Assembly: GCF_047601505.1 (NCBI RefSeq) | Contig: NZ_JASGJD010000001.1 | Span: 2,480,001-2,544,000, forward strand | DNA from: Cloacibacterium sp047601505 | Lineage (GTDB): Bacteria > Bacteroidota > Bacteroidia > Flavobacteriales > Weeksellaceae | Direction: 5' to 3' | DNA length: 64,000 nt | Part shown: in pieces, positions 35,024 through 44,307 of the stretch | Numbering within the stretch: position 1 is the stretch's first letter | Layout of the letters: each line of letters begins with the position of its first letter | Position numbers and translations under genes: made by a program | The notes under the pieces: model-generated | What the model saw: the letters and a program-made list of their open reading frames with translations, nothing else | The model's database searches: none | Told to the model about the DNA's origin: nothing

Positions 35024-38002
35024 TTAGAATTTAGCATTGAGTTGAATTCCTACAGTACGGGCAGTAGGAAGTTGCCCCATTTCTATTCCTGGAGTTATCG
35101 AGGAATCGTTAAGCGTTGCTGCTTCTGGATCAAAAAGAGGAAACTTAGTCCACATCCAAAGATTTCGTCCAAATAAAGAAACACTTAAATCGGACATTTT
35201 AAGTGACTGAACAACTTGTTTAGGAAAGAAATATGTGATATTGGCTTCTCTTAATTTAAGATATGAAGAATCAAATGAATTGGTTTCTATATTTGCTCTT
35301 CTATAATAATCCGCATAGTAAGAAGACAGAGTTACCGCCTTTGTATTAGGCGAAAAACTCCCATCAGAATTTTGAACAACCCCCTGTCCTATTATTGTTC
35401 CGCTAGGATTATCTCTTCCCATTAAAGTATTGGTTAATTTACCTTGCTCTGACATTTTATGGTGAGACTGAGAATAAACTAAACCTCCGTATTGCCCATC
35501 AAAAGAAAAACTCAGAGAAAAGTTTTTATACTTAAAAGTATTTTGTAATCCACCTCTCCATTTTGCATAAGCGTTTCCAATATATTCTATTTGCGTAGAT
35601 TTAGCCGTAAGTCCGTCTGAACCATATATAACTTGTCCGTCTGGTGCATATTGCAGTTTGTATCCATACATATCTCCCAAAGAACCTCCAACTATAGCAT
35701 TAAAGAAAACCACACCTCCAACGCTTCCCATGGTATAAGGTTCCCCTTTAAATTCTTGTGGGAGAGAAAGAATTTTATTTCTATTTAAAGACCAATTAGC
35801 AGATACATTCCATGAGAAATTTTTATTTTTTACAGGATATGCATTTAGAGTCATTTCAACACCCCTATTTCTCACTTCACCAGAATTAATAGTCCTTGTT
35901 GTATAACCGGTCTCTATAAGAGATGGAACGTCTATAATTTGGTCTTTTGTATTATTTTGATACACCGTAACATTATAAGTTAATCGGTTTTTGAAAAAGC
36001 TAAAATCCATACCTGCTTCAATATTAGAATTCATCTCAGGTCTTAAATTTGGATTTTGATAATTTGAAAAAATTTCGGCAGAACCAGTAAAATCACTAGT
36101 ATTATAAAATTGAACCAAACTATAAGGATCAGTATCATTTCCCACTTGTGACCAAGACGCTCTTAGTTTCCAAAAATTAAATTTATTTGATTTAAATTTC
36201 AGAATATCCGAAAGAATGAATGATGTAGAAACTGAAGGATAGAAATAAGAACGATTTTCTTTTGGCAAAGTACTGCTCCAATCATTTCTAGCAGTAACAT
36301 CTACAAACCAAAGATTATCATAATTGAAAGTAGCTAAACCATACAAACTATTTGTTTCTTTATCTTTTGGCTGAGCGATTTTAGAAAGTAGCGAAATAGC
36401 ATTGGTGAGTTGATAAACACCAGGCACCTTAAGACCTGTTGCCCTATAATCATTCAGTACATATTCATTAGCTCTTATATTTCCACCAGCTGAAGCACTC
36501 ACATTAATTTTACCATAATTATTTTTGAAAGTAAAAAGTACATCGGTATTGTATTCTGAATTTTTGATGTACTGCTCACGATAATATCCTTGTAAATAAT
36601 TAGCAGAGCTGTAAGGTCTTTTGGTTGTTCTTTCTTCATTGGTTATTTCAATTCCAGACCTTAGCATAACATCAAAATTCTTATTAAAACTGTAAGTTGC
36701 AGTTAAATTTCCTGTAATGAATTTTTTGTCAACTCCGTTCAGCATTTGGTATGCAATAAGATAAGGATTGTCTATATAAGAACTAAAAGGATGTATTTGG
36801 TCTATTTGATATTTATCTTTCTTCCAAATAGGTTTATACCATGCCAAATCAACATTTGGATTTTGAAAAATCATAAAATAAGAAATAGACTGATTGTTGT
36901 AACCTGTAGCCGGCAAATTATCGCTCTTTGTATAATTATAAGCAAACTTGGTCACAATTCTTAGTTTAGAACTCAATTTATGATCGAAAGATAAAGCATA
37001 ATTAAATCTATCAAAACCTGTATTAGGCATCATCCAATTATTTTTCACATATGACAAAGAAGTACGAAATGATGTTTTATCATTAGAACTTTCTATACCT
37101 ATAGTATTAGAAAAAGTAGTTCCTACACCCCAAAAATCTTTCACATTGTTTTTATATGGTCTCCATAATTGTCTTGTAAGACTTTGGCCTTCTACTGAAG
37201 GATCATATTGAAAATAGTATTGTCCGTCAAATTTTGGTCCAAAAGCACTACTTGTACCACCTGTGCTAACTCCATCTGGAGAAGCTCCATAAGAATAATA
37301 AAATTGTCCTGCTGTATTTTTAGTTAAAGTACCTTGTCCGTATTCATACTGCCAATCTGGCCATTTTAAAACAGTATCAAAACTTGTAGATGAATTAAAA
37401 GTAACTCTTATTTTTCCTGATTTAGATTTTCCAGATTTAGTAGTAATCATAATCGCTCCATTAGCACCTCTAGACCCATACAAGGCTGATGCTGTAGCTC
37501 CTTTTAGAACAGTTACAGATTCAATATCATCGGGATTAATACTGTTAAAATTATTACCATAATCTACTGGCAAGTCCCCTCCTGTTCCCGCTCCATAAGC
37601 TGCATTTCCTGTTCCTGTATTTGTTCCTCCTAAAGGAACCCCATCCACAACAATAAGAGCTTCATTATTATCTAAATTCATAGAAATACTACCTCTTAAA
37701 GTAATTTTAGCACTTCCAAGTGGACCAGCTCCAGCCGTTTGAATCTTCAAACCCGACACTTTTCCTTCTAATGCTTGCGCCCAGTTATTATTTTGAGTTT
37801 TTTCAAACTCTTCAGAAGTAACTTTTTCTGCAACATACCCCAAAGACTTGTCTTGTCTCTTAATTCCTAGTGCTGTTACCACCACCTCATCGATACTTTT
37901 TACAGTATCTAATTTTGCTTTTTTAGACTGAGCTTGTAACGGTGAAATGCCCACAAAACCAAGAGTTGTTAAGAAAATAATCTGTTGTGTTCTTTTTCGC
38001 AT
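35024..38002 (-). CDS. SusC/RagA-type TonB-dependent outer-membrane receptor
   Basis: 992 aa. Signal peptide (KRTQQIIFLTTLGFVGISPL), plug domain EVVVTALGIKRQDKSLGYVA, LIVVDGVPLGGTN, and the hallmark LKGATASALYGSRGANGAIMITT. A C-terminal barrel ends in IQLNAKF with terminal Phe, required for outer-membrane assembly. The usual carboxypeptidase-like N-terminal domain is missing, so it is a short SusC variant. First gene of a three-gene operon with susD and a phosphoesterase. Confidence 0.95.
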   Translation of the reverse strand: MRKRTQQIIFLTTLGFVGISPLQAQSKKAKLDTVKSIDEVVVTALGIKRQDKSLGYVAEKVTSEEFEKTQNNNWAQALEGKVSGLKIQTAGAGPLGSAKITLRGSISMNLDNNEALIVVDGVPLGGTNTGTGNAAYGAGTGGDLPVDYGNNFNSINPDDIESVTVLKGATASALYGSRGANGAIMITTKSGKSKSGKIRVTFNSSTSFDTVLKWPDWQYEYGQGTLTKNTAGQFYYSYGASPDGVSTGGTSSAFGPKFDGQYYFQYDPSVEGQSLTRQLWRPYKNNVKDFWGVGTTFSNTIGIESSNDKTSFRTSLSYVKNNWMMPNTGFDRFNYALSFDHKLSSKLRIVTKFAYNYTKSDNLPATGYNNQSISYFMIFQNPNVDLAWYKPIWKKDKYQIDQIHPFSSYIDNPYLIAYQMLNGVDKKFITGNLTATYSFNKNFDVMLRSGIEITNEERTTKRPYSSANYLQGYYREQYIKNSEYNTDVLFTFKNNYGKINVSASAGGNIRANEYVLNDYRATGLKVPGVYQLTNAISLLSKIAQPKDKETNSLYGLATFNYDNLWFVDVTARNDWSSTLPKENRSYFYPSVSTSFILSDILKFKSNKFNFWKLRASWSQVGNDTDPYSLVQFYNTSDFTGSAEIFSNYQNPNLRPEMNSNIEAGMDFSFFKNRLTYNVTVYQNNTKDQIIDVPSLIETGYTTRTINSGEVRNRGVEMTLNAYPVKNKNFSWNVSANWSLNRNKILSLPQEFKGEPYTMGSVGGVVFFNAIVGGSLGDMYGYKLQYAPDGQVIYGSDGLTAKSTQIEYIGNAYAKWRGGLQNTFKYKNFSLSFSFDGQYGGLVYSQSHHKMSEQGKLTNTLMGRDNPSGTIIGQGVVQNSDGSFSPNTKAVTLSSYYADYYRRANIETNSFDSSYLKLREANITYFFPKQVVQSLKMSDLSVSLFGRNLWMWTKFPLFDPEAATLNDSSITPGIEMGQLPTARTVGIQLNAKF

Positions 38003-38015
38003 TTTCTTTTTTGCT

Positions 38016-38023
38016 CAAAAGTA
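38016..38023 (-). promoter_or_regulatory. -7 box TACTTTTG before the susC operon
   Basis: On the minus strand TACTTTTG matches TAnnTTTG, 13 bases ahead of the ATG at 38002. The upstream stretch is extremely AT-rich, and no exact -33 TTG at 19-21 nt is present. Confidence 0.35.
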
Positions 38024-38297
38024 TCCTAATTACCCCTTAATTAATTTTAACACATTTTTAACATATCTTAAATTATTCTTAAACCTAAATTAAACAGAGC
38101 ATTAATAATATCTTTCATTATTATTAAATAAAAGTGCTCATTATTTTTAATGACATAAAAATCAGATTATTGAAAAATATGAGCTTTATAACGATATTAA
38201 TAGTTTTTAATATGATTAGAATTCTAGAAAGAAAAATCATTATTTTAAGATTAACACTTTAGCCAACTATTAACACATATTTTTAATTGATAATATA

Positions 38298-38336
38298 AAA
38301 AAAGGCTATCTCAAAAGTATCGAGTATAGCTTTTTT
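38298..38336. terminator. Bidirectional-type terminator
   Basis: AAAAAAGGCTAT ... ATAGCTTTTTT forms a stem flanked by an A-run and a T-run. It lies 96 bases beyond the stop of the phospholipase-D-like gene on the minus strand. The remaining sequence between 38003 and 38431 is AT-rich and holds no gene. Confidence 0.7.
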
Positions 38337-38431
38337 ATTGTTTTTTGTATTCGAATACAAAAATTTTCTTTAAGAAGAATCTCAACCTAAATCTTGTATT
38401 TTTGAGACTGTTCCTTTTTAGTCAATTTTTA

Positions 38432-40063
38432 TTATTTTTTAATAATTTTAGCTTGGTAAACTTTTCCAGCTACAGTTAGGTTAATGAAATATAATCCTTT
38501 TGGATAAGCAGTTAGGTCTATTTGAGTATTACCTAAATTTCTAAATTGTTTCTCAGCTATTTTAGTACCTATCACATTATAGATGGTATAATTACCGTAC
38601 GCATTATTTAACATTGGATTTGCCTTAAAGAATGCAATACCATCCGTAGGATTAGGATAAAGTAAGATTTCATTATTAGAAATTGCAAAATCAGATGCAT
38701 TCAATACTCCTCCTGCAAAGTTGTATAGGTAAGCGAATGCTTGGAAATATTGGTTTGCTACGTTTTTATCGTGAACAATTAAAGTGTTTTCATCATTTTT
38801 TGTTTCTGCAGAAGATGACCAGTTGTGAGAACCGGTAAGGACTTGAGGGTCTGAGGCTGCATTGAAATTATCAACCAACATAAATTTATGGTGTAAAATA
38901 CCCGCACCAGTATATTTAACGACTTTGGTAGTCCCAATAGCTGTTTGAAGTGCTGTAAAGTCGTTACCAGAAGGATTTTGGCTATCGAAAACTGCATTAA
39001 TAGCAGTAATACCAGTGTTATATTTGTTGATTAAAGCATCTCGGATATCGTCTCTTGTGATGAGCATATCTGCGATTTCTATATCTGTATTGGCTGAGTT
39101 GATTACGTTAACTATTTTAGCTGTCACACCATCAGAAGGGCTAAAATAAGAATTGACTACTCTACCACCAATTACAAAAGAATGTGGAGTATTATCTGTC
39201 TTATAAGGCCCAAATTTAGAAACGGTAGTATTTGGAGTCAACGTATTAGAACCCCACATTTCTTCAAACTCGATTTTGTAAGCTTGAGCAAGAGCTTGGT
39301 CTTGAATTGCAATAACGTTGTTTCTATCAGGACCATCAATTTGAACAGCAGTCCAATTGGTTGAGCCTGTCCACAACCAAGGGATATTAGGGTCTGAACT
39401 ATCGGCATCAAAGATTACAAATTTATTGTGCATAATGCCATAACTAGAACTTGTAGGACTAGGTAAAGTATTAATACCAGGATTTAACAAAGGTATCATT
39501 GCACTAGAAGTACTACCATCATAAACTACTCTGACTTGGACACCACGAGCATAAGCATTGTTAATAGCACCTGCAATGCCAGAAGTAGAACTCGGAGAAT
39601 AAGAATTGTAAATTGCAATATCTAGTGTACTTTGACAAGCGTTGATATAATCTATTAATTTGTCATCTAAGGTATCAGCAAGATTTACGGCATTTTGATA
39701 TTGAGCTTTAGAATTATCTACAGTATGATTGAAATAAACGTTAATTGTTCCCGTAGAGGCTGACTTTGCAGCAATATAATTAGTTTTAGTAGTACCATCA
39801 TTAAGGGAATATTCTAATTTAATAATTTGTGCCGGTTGAAGACTATCAAGGACAAAAGAATTAGAATTTGAGACTTGAGCAATTCTTTTTTGCATTTGAG
39901 ATTTATTATCAAAAGCTTTAAGAGAAACTCCTTTGTTGAAATTGATTTGAACTTTATTATCCACGTAGTTTAAAGTATAATCATTTTCTTGTATTGTCTG
40001 AGAAAAAGAAAAGATTGAAATAAAAGTGGTTGATAATAAAAACAGAGTAGATTTTAATTTCAT
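38432..40063 (-). CDS. Secreted phospholipase D-like protein with T9SS sorting domain
   Basis: 543 aa. Signal peptide (LKSTLFLLSTTFISIFSFSQ). Two HKD-type catalytic motifs: MHNKFVIFDAD with TGSTNWT (about residue 215) and LHHKFMLVDN with TGSHNWSSS (about 400). Paired HKD motifs make a phosphodiesterase fold that cleaves phospholipids or nucleic acid. The last ~80 residues (LLYPNPTDGIAFF ... KGLYFINLTVAGKVYQAKIIKK) are a type A sorting domain for the type IX secretion system, so it is exported to the surface or medium. Whether the substrate is DNA or lipid cannot be told. Confidence 0.93.
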   Translation of the reverse strand: MKLKSTLFLLSTTFISIFSFSQTIQENDYTLNYVDNKVQINFNKGVSLKAFDNKSQMQKRIAQVSNSNSFVLDSLQPAQIIKLEYSLNDGTTKTNYIAAKSASTGTINVYFNHTVDNSKAQYQNAVNLADTLDDKLIDYINACQSTLDIAIYNSYSPSSTSGIAGAINNAYARGVQVRVVYDGSTSSAMIPLLNPGINTLPSPTSSSYGIMHNKFVIFDADSSDPNIPWLWTGSTNWTAVQIDGPDRNNVIAIQDQALAQAYKIEFEEMWGSNTLTPNTTVSKFGPYKTDNTPHSFVIGGRVVNSYFSPSDGVTAKIVNVINSANTDIEIADMLITRDDIRDALINKYNTGITAINAVFDSQNPSGNDFTALQTAIGTTKVVKYTGAGILHHKFMLVDNFNAASDPQVLTGSHNWSSSAETKNDENTLIVHDKNVANQYFQAFAYLYNFAGGVLNASDFAISNNEILLYPNPTDGIAFFKANPMLNNAYGNYTIYNVIGTKIAEKQFRNLGNTQIDLTAYPKGLYFINLTVAGKVYQAKIIKK

Positions 40064-40155
40064 TGAATTTAATTTTCAACAAATTTAATTAATAATCAAT
40101 ATCTTGATCACATAAAAAAATAATATTTTTACAATACCGAATAAATTCAATTAGA

Positions 40156-40359
40156 ATGATAAATAGACAAGAATACATCATACAGCTTTTAAAAGAAGGA
40201 CATGACCAAACTGAAATAGCAAAGCAATTCAAAAAACACCCTGATTTCAAAATAGCCGGAAAATCTACTATTGAAAAAGAAATACAAGCAATAAAAAAGA
40301 AATATGGTGTAAAAACTATGTTTCAATTAGGATTAGTAATTGGAAAAGATGAAAAATAG
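40156..40359 (+). CDS. Small HTH protein, 67 aa
   Basis: The sequence QTEIAKQFKKHPDFKIAGKS and EIQAIKKKYGVKTMFQLGLVI is a LuxR/NarL-type output helix-turn-helix without a receiver domain. The protein is only the DNA-binding end of a response-regulator-like molecule. It diverges from the phospholipase gene 92 bases away and could regulate it. Its start is supported by a single good ATG. The HTH identity is moderately sure. Confidence 0.6.
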   Translation: MINRQEYIIQLLKEGHDQTEIAKQFKKHPDFKIAGKSTIEKEIQAIKKKYGVKTMFQLGLVIGKDEK

Positions 40360-40482
40360 TCTAAAAAAACTATCTTTGTATTAAGTAATAGAAAAAGTAT
40401 TTTCTTTTATTTAAAATAGTCTTACCACTCAGCAATGAGTGGTTTTTATTTAAAGAAACTGTATAAGAAAAATAATTTAAAA

Positions 40483-40771
40483 ATGAGTGTTCTTACAGAT
40501 TTAAAAGCTCGTGGTGTGGAGGATATTCACCAATAATTTAAACAGATTTACACAGACTATCCGTTCTGTTTTTTCTGAATCTCAAACCCAAATCTGTGTC
40601 GTACACCAAATCATAAACACCTATAAACATGTGTTTTGGAAGGACAAAAAAGAATTTTCTGCCGATATGAAGCATATTTACACCGTCCCAACAAAACAAG
40701 CGACTCAAGCAGCTCTCAATGATTTTGCAAGAAAATGGGAAAGTAAATTAACAAAAAACGAACCTCTCTAA
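40483..40771 (+). pseudogene. Degenerate IS256-family transposase fragment
   Basis: The first frame starts ATG at 40483 (MSVLTDLKARGVEDIH) and stops after 17 codons. A second frame, shifted, runs to 40771 and reads SVFSESQTQICVVHQIINTYKHVFWKDKKEF. This matches the middle of IS256-type transposases, where the catalytic-core region reads 'LKaRGVEDI ... VFP...Q.C.VHQ.RN..K'. The stretch between these parts is deleted and the frame is broken. No N- or C-terminal parts remain, so it is a dead remnant. Confidence 0.85.
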
Positions 40772-40847
40772 AATTGCTTCTAAAGAGGTCCTGTTTTATC
40801 TTTTTTAATGATTATTTTTAAAAAATGGTAGTTATGCAACGGCTACC
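40761..40847. repeat. ~87-bp direct repeat, copy 1 (IS256-scar end)
   Basis: Starts AACCTCTCTAAAATTGC, right at the end of the IS256 fragment, and continues to GGCTACC. The second copy is at 44308-44392 (85 bp, with a few mismatches and small gaps). The first part contains a CCTCT ... AGAGG stem. Likely the 3' end of the insertion sequence. Confidence 0.8.
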
Positions 40848-40905
40848 GATTGGTGGCTAACCATTTTTACAATCATTAAAGATGCCAATTTTTAGCATTT
40901 GTTTT

Positions 40906-41847
40906 TTACTCTCTGATAGTTGTTTTGTCATTTAACACCAGTTCTGCAATTTCGTCTTTACGTTTAAAAGAAACACCTTTATGCGATTGCATATATTTTA
41001 TTAAGTCATAAGCAGTTTTCACCATTTGAGGCGTTCCGCCAATTCTATCATGAAAGCTAATGGAAAGTTGTCTGCGTTTGGTTTCACTCTCTTCATATAA
41101 TTGGTCAAATTCGGCTTTTACTTGGTTAAAAAACTGATCAATTGAAAAGCCTTTTCCTTCAATTAATAAAATATCGTTACAGCGTAATGTATAAGGCACT
41201 ACTGCAAAATCTTTGTTTTTTACTTGAATAATAAAAGGTTCATCACGGCTTAAATCATCAATGTGATATTTAAAACCTAATTCCTGCAAAATGTTTAATG
41301 TGTTTTCGCCTCTTCGGAGCCAGTTTGCATTGTAACCGATTGGCGTTACGCCAGTAATATTTTTTACAGCATCAACACCATCTTTAATGTATTTTTTTTC
41401 TTCCTCATAAGGCAAATTGTAGGAGTCATTCCAGTTCATACCATGTGCAGCTGCCTCATGCCCACGGCTTACAATTTCTTTGGCCAAATCTGGTTTATTT
41501 AACACAGCTGCTCCCACCATGTGCGATGTAACTTTTATGCTCAGTTTGTCCCAGTTGTCTAACATTCTCGGAATGCCTTCTTTATAACCATACTGAAACC
41601 AAGTATTTGCGGGTAAATCTTTGTATCCATCTTTAATTTTTGGAAAGGGACTATCGGCAGTATTGGGCTGATTGCCAGCTTCGAACTGCATAGAAACGGA
41701 AACCACCAACCGTGAGCCATCTGCCCATTTGGTTTTTTCATTAGTTGTTTTCTGTAGTGGAATAGTTGCTAAGGTTTCCAATGGATTTACAACACTTGCT
41801 AGGCCTACAATGCTGCTTTGCTTTATAAAATCTCTTCTTGTGCTCAT
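40906..41847 (-). CDS. Tat-exported polysaccharide deacetylase-like protein
   Basis: 313 aa with a Tat signal (STRRDFIKQSSIVGLASVV). The carbohydrate-esterase/PuuE-like fold shows HMVGAAVLNKP, then EAAAHGMNW, a typical metal-binding His stretch, and LSISFHDRIGG. These proteins deacetylate N-acetylated sugars or act as amidohydrolases near urate pathways; the substrate here is open. It starts 4 bases after the DoxX gene stop, so the two form an operon, divergent from an AraC regulator. Confidence 0.85.
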   Translation of the reverse strand: MSTRRDFIKQSSIVGLASVVNPLETLATIPLQKTTNEKTKWADGSRLVVSVSMQFEAGNQPNTADSPFPKIKDGYKDLPANTWFQYGYKEGIPRMLDNWDKLSIKVTSHMVGAAVLNKPDLAKEIVSRGHEAAAHGMNWNDSYNLPYEEEKKYIKDGVDAVKNITGVTPIGYNANWLRRGENTLNILQELGFKYHIDDLSRDEPFIIQVKNKDFAVVPYTLRCNDILLIEGKGFSIDQFFNQVKAEFDQLYEESETKRRQLSISFHDRIGGTPQMVKTAYDLIKYMQSHKGVSFKRKDEIAELVLNDKTTIRE

Positions 41848-41851
41848 TATT

Positions 41852-42244
41852 TTATTTTTTTAAAAAATTATCGATTGAAATACTGTTGAAATCAATAAAG
41901 AAAAGCAGTATTATAAGATAAATAGCGTGAATTAGTTGTGATGGAATTGCTTCCCAATTCTCGATTGTGGTGCTTCCGAAAATTAGTAATGCCATTAGTA
42001 AAAGTGAAACATAAATGCTTTGCTGTGTAAACAAACCAATTAATAATAAAAGACCAGCTGCCACTTCCACAAAAGGAATCACATAACTGAATGGAACAAT
42101 CATTACTTTTGGTAAATATGATTTTTCCATAAAACCAACCATCCAATTGCTAAAACCTTGCAATTTGGGTATACGTACCAAGCCGTGGCCAAGCAAAGAC
42201 AGGGCTATGGGTAAGCGAAGAAAAAAGAATGCTGTTGTGTTCAT
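41852..42244 (-). CDS. DoxX-family membrane protein
   Basis: 130 aa with four hydrophobic segments: LRLPIALSLLGHGLVRIPKL, YVIPFVEVAAGLLLLIGLF, YVSLLLMALLIFGSTTI and AIYLIILLFFIDF. The GHG motif in helix 1 is typical of the family. DoxX proteins are often linked to redox reactions at the inner membrane. It is first in the two-gene unit with the deacetylase. An AraC gene starts 87 bases away in the opposite direction. Confidence 0.85.
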   Translation of the reverse strand: MNTTAFFFLRLPIALSLLGHGLVRIPKLQGFSNWMVGFMEKSYLPKVMIVPFSYVIPFVEVAAGLLLLIGLFTQQSIYVSLLLMALLIFGSTTIENWEAIPSQLIHAIYLIILLFFIDFNSISIDNFLKK

Positions 42245-42294
42245 TTTTTATAAATTTAATGATACAAATTTCAACATAATTAAATGCTAATTTG

Positions 42295-42326
42295 TTGTAA
42301 AATAATTGGATTGTTTTGTACATTTG
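42295..42326 (+). promoter_or_regulatory. Promoter of the AraC gene
   Basis: TTG (42295-42297) is followed after 21 nt by TACATTTG (42319-42326), a full Bacteroidota match. It ends five bases before the ATG at 42332, which supports that start and a leaderless or near-leaderless mRNA. Confidence 0.6.
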
Positions 42327-42331
42327 CAGGT

Positions 42332-43165
42332 ATGGAAATTAGAAATCTATTTCAACCATTTGAGCTGGATTTAGTGGAAGTAACTGAATATGAATCCAAT
42401 AAGCACAAGAATACTTTTTTTGAAATGGTTTTTGTGTTGGATGGAAAAGGTGTACAAATAATTAACAATAATAAATTGCCTTATAGCTGTGATAAGTTGT
42501 TTCTAGTTTTTCCGCAAGACACTCACACATTTGAAGTGGCCACACCAAGCAGATTTTTCTTTATACGCTTCAACGAAACGTATCTAAAAACCCAAAGCAA
42601 AGAATGGATTCAGAAGTTGGAATTTATTTTTCACAACAGCAACCATTCGCCAAGTTGTATTTTGAAAACGATTACCGACAAACCCTTGATAAGAGCTTTG
42701 GTAGAAGCGTTAATCAGAGAAAAAATAAATCAGCAACCACAACAGGAGGAAGTTATTAAGCAACTGATAAATATCATTATTACCATAGCTGCGCGAAACA
42801 TTTTGTTGGTTCTTCCTCTAGCTTTAAAAAATCAATCGACTATCAATGCGTTGCCTTTGGTGAGTTACATTCATCAAAATATTTATGAACCAAAAATGTT
42901 GTTGGCAAAAACATTTGCAAAACATTTTAATGTATCACCAACCTACATAAGTGAATATTTTAAGACGCAGACAGGGCAAAGTTTACAAGAATATATCACT
43001 GCTTATAAACTAAAACTTATTGAAACCCGCTTACAGTTTACAGATATGCACATCAGTGAAATTGTAGATGAATTAGGCTTTAGCGATGCAAGTCATTTAA
43101 ATAAATTGTTTAAAAAATATAAAGGTGTTAGCCCAAGTGAATTTAAGAAATCTGTTAATAAGTAA
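42332..43165 (+). CDS. AraC-family transcriptional regulator
   Basis: 277 aa from the ATG at 42332 (MEIRNLFQPFELD). A frame extending to 42284 would start upstream of the promoter. An N-terminal cupin (FFEMVFVLDGKGVQII, LFLVFPQDTHTFE) precedes a double HTH: LAKTFAKHFNVSPTYISEYFK, then MHISEIVDELGFSDASHLNKLFKKYKGVSPSEFKK. It diverges from doxX and the deacetylase gene and most likely regulates them in response to a small ligand. Confidence 0.9.
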   Translation: MEIRNLFQPFELDLVEVTEYESNKHKNTFFEMVFVLDGKGVQIINNNKLPYSCDKLFLVFPQDTHTFEVATPSRFFFIRFNETYLKTQSKEWIQKLEFIFHNSNHSPSCILKTITDKPLIRALVEALIREKINQQPQQEEVIKQLINIIITIAARNILLVLPLALKNQSTINALPLVSYIHQNIYEPKMLLAKTFAKHFNVSPTYISEYFKTQTGQSLQEYITAYKLKLIETRLQFTDMHISEIVDELGFSDASHLNKLFKKYKGVSPSEFKKSVNK

Positions 43166-43244
43166 TTTGGGTACGGGCTAAGTTGTATTTGCAACTTTAT
43201 AAGTCCATTATTCCTGCACAATGGTTTCTTAGAATTGCCTACAT

Positions 43245-43424
43245 CGTCAGACTGTGAAAAAACATCACAATCTGTCAAACAAATATAGCGTTTTATTTAT
43301 TTTAATAGCGATAAAAATCATATTTTTATGTATGCAATATATTCAAGGGATTTCCCGCCATCAGCCACAGTTGATTAGTTTAGAAGATAAGATAACGGCT
43401 GATAATCCTGTTCGGTTTTGATAC
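43245..43424 (+). mobile_element. IS1182-like element, 5' end relic (copy 1)
   Basis: Begins CGTCAGACTGTG, with an imperfect hairpin TCAGACTGTGA / TCACAATCTGTC. The ATG at 43332 opens 29 codons, MQYIQGISRHQPQLISLEDK then ITADNPVRF, followed by TGA. This is the start of an IS1182-type transposase. The remainder is gone. A second copy (about 85% alike by eye) is at 45262-45424. Confidence 0.75.
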
Positions 43425-43523
43425 CCCAAAACTGAACCTTGAGCGAAGTCGAAGGACAACAAGGGTTTTTATTGTTCGTGCTTCGCAAAAGACGAAAACT
43501 TAGCTATTGTGCGTTCATTTTTT

Positions 43524-43940
43524 TTAATCTATTCTACCACAAGTCCAAGTAGCTTGAGCAATTGGCTCCCCTTCAAAATAGGCTATCCCAGATTGTTTAA
43601 TAATGCTATTGCTTACCCTAATATTCTTTATCTCATAACGAATTTGATTGCCATAGGTCACGCCTTTAAAGAACTGAACATCATTCATGGCAGCAAGCCC
43701 AAAAAAGCCATCTGCTAATTTAGCTTTCTTAATTCCTGCTCCACCACATTGAGCCATTGATTCAATAATAATCATTCCTGGAATATATTCATAATCAGGA
43801 AAACTACCCATAAGCATCTTGTCATCCTCTTTATTAAAAGTTTTTAAACCGATTACTGAATCATTATTTGCGCTCTGTATCTCATCTACAAAAATGAATG
43901 GATATCTATGTGGAATTAAACCTTCTATTTCTTTTTTCAT
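43524..43940 (-). CDS. FabZ-like 3-hydroxyacyl-ACP dehydratase
   Basis: 138 aa. The hot-dog fold signature is present: LIPHRYPFIFVDEI with catalytic His, and GMIIIESMAQCGG with the catalytic Glu. GLAAMNDVQFFKGVTYGNQIRYE is the next conserved stretch. FabZ removes water from hydroxyacyl-ACP in fatty acid elongation. The gene stands alone between IS relics, away from lpx/fab neighbours. It may therefore be an extra copy for a specialised lipid or aryl polyene rather than the housekeeping gene. Confidence 0.85.
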   Translation of the reverse strand: MKKEIEGLIPHRYPFIFVDEIQSANNDSVIGLKTFNKEDDKMLMGSFPDYEYIPGMIIIESMAQCGGAGIKKAKLADGFFGLAAMNDVQFFKGVTYGNQIRYEIKNIRVSNSIIKQSGIAYFEGEPIAQATWTCGRID

Positions 43941-44307
43941 TATTTCTTATTTATTACAAACGCAGGTTTCTCAACATGACGCACAACTTGTTTATATACT
44001 CAGTTTTTTGCTGTTTAGTTGAGCAAAGCTAACTGTTTCTAAGTAGCTATACACAATAATTGTTGCGTTTTATTTTTTATCACATTGTTGTTAGTTTTTT
44101 ATTAGTTTTGATGAATGCCTAGCATTTCGATGATACTAAATTAACTAAAATAGTTGAACTGAAATGATAATTCTCTTATTCCTTTGAAAAAAATATTAAA
44201 AAAAGGGAAAAAAGAGCAGCAACTAAAAAAGAGCAAAACAATCCAGACTTTAAAACCTTCGTTTTAGGCAGGCTTATTTTTAGAATTTTGAGTATTAAAT
44301 AAAAATA
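43941..44307. other. Gene-free AT-rich spacer
   Basis: No credible ORF on either strand. The sequence contains scattered short inverted repeats and A-runs. It ends at copy 2 of the 87-bp repeat. No named element recognised. Confidence 0.4.

Noticed and set aside
40156..40359. HTH protein as part of the IS256 remnant
   Set aside because: It has its own intact frame and LuxR-like HTH and no resemblance to transposase.
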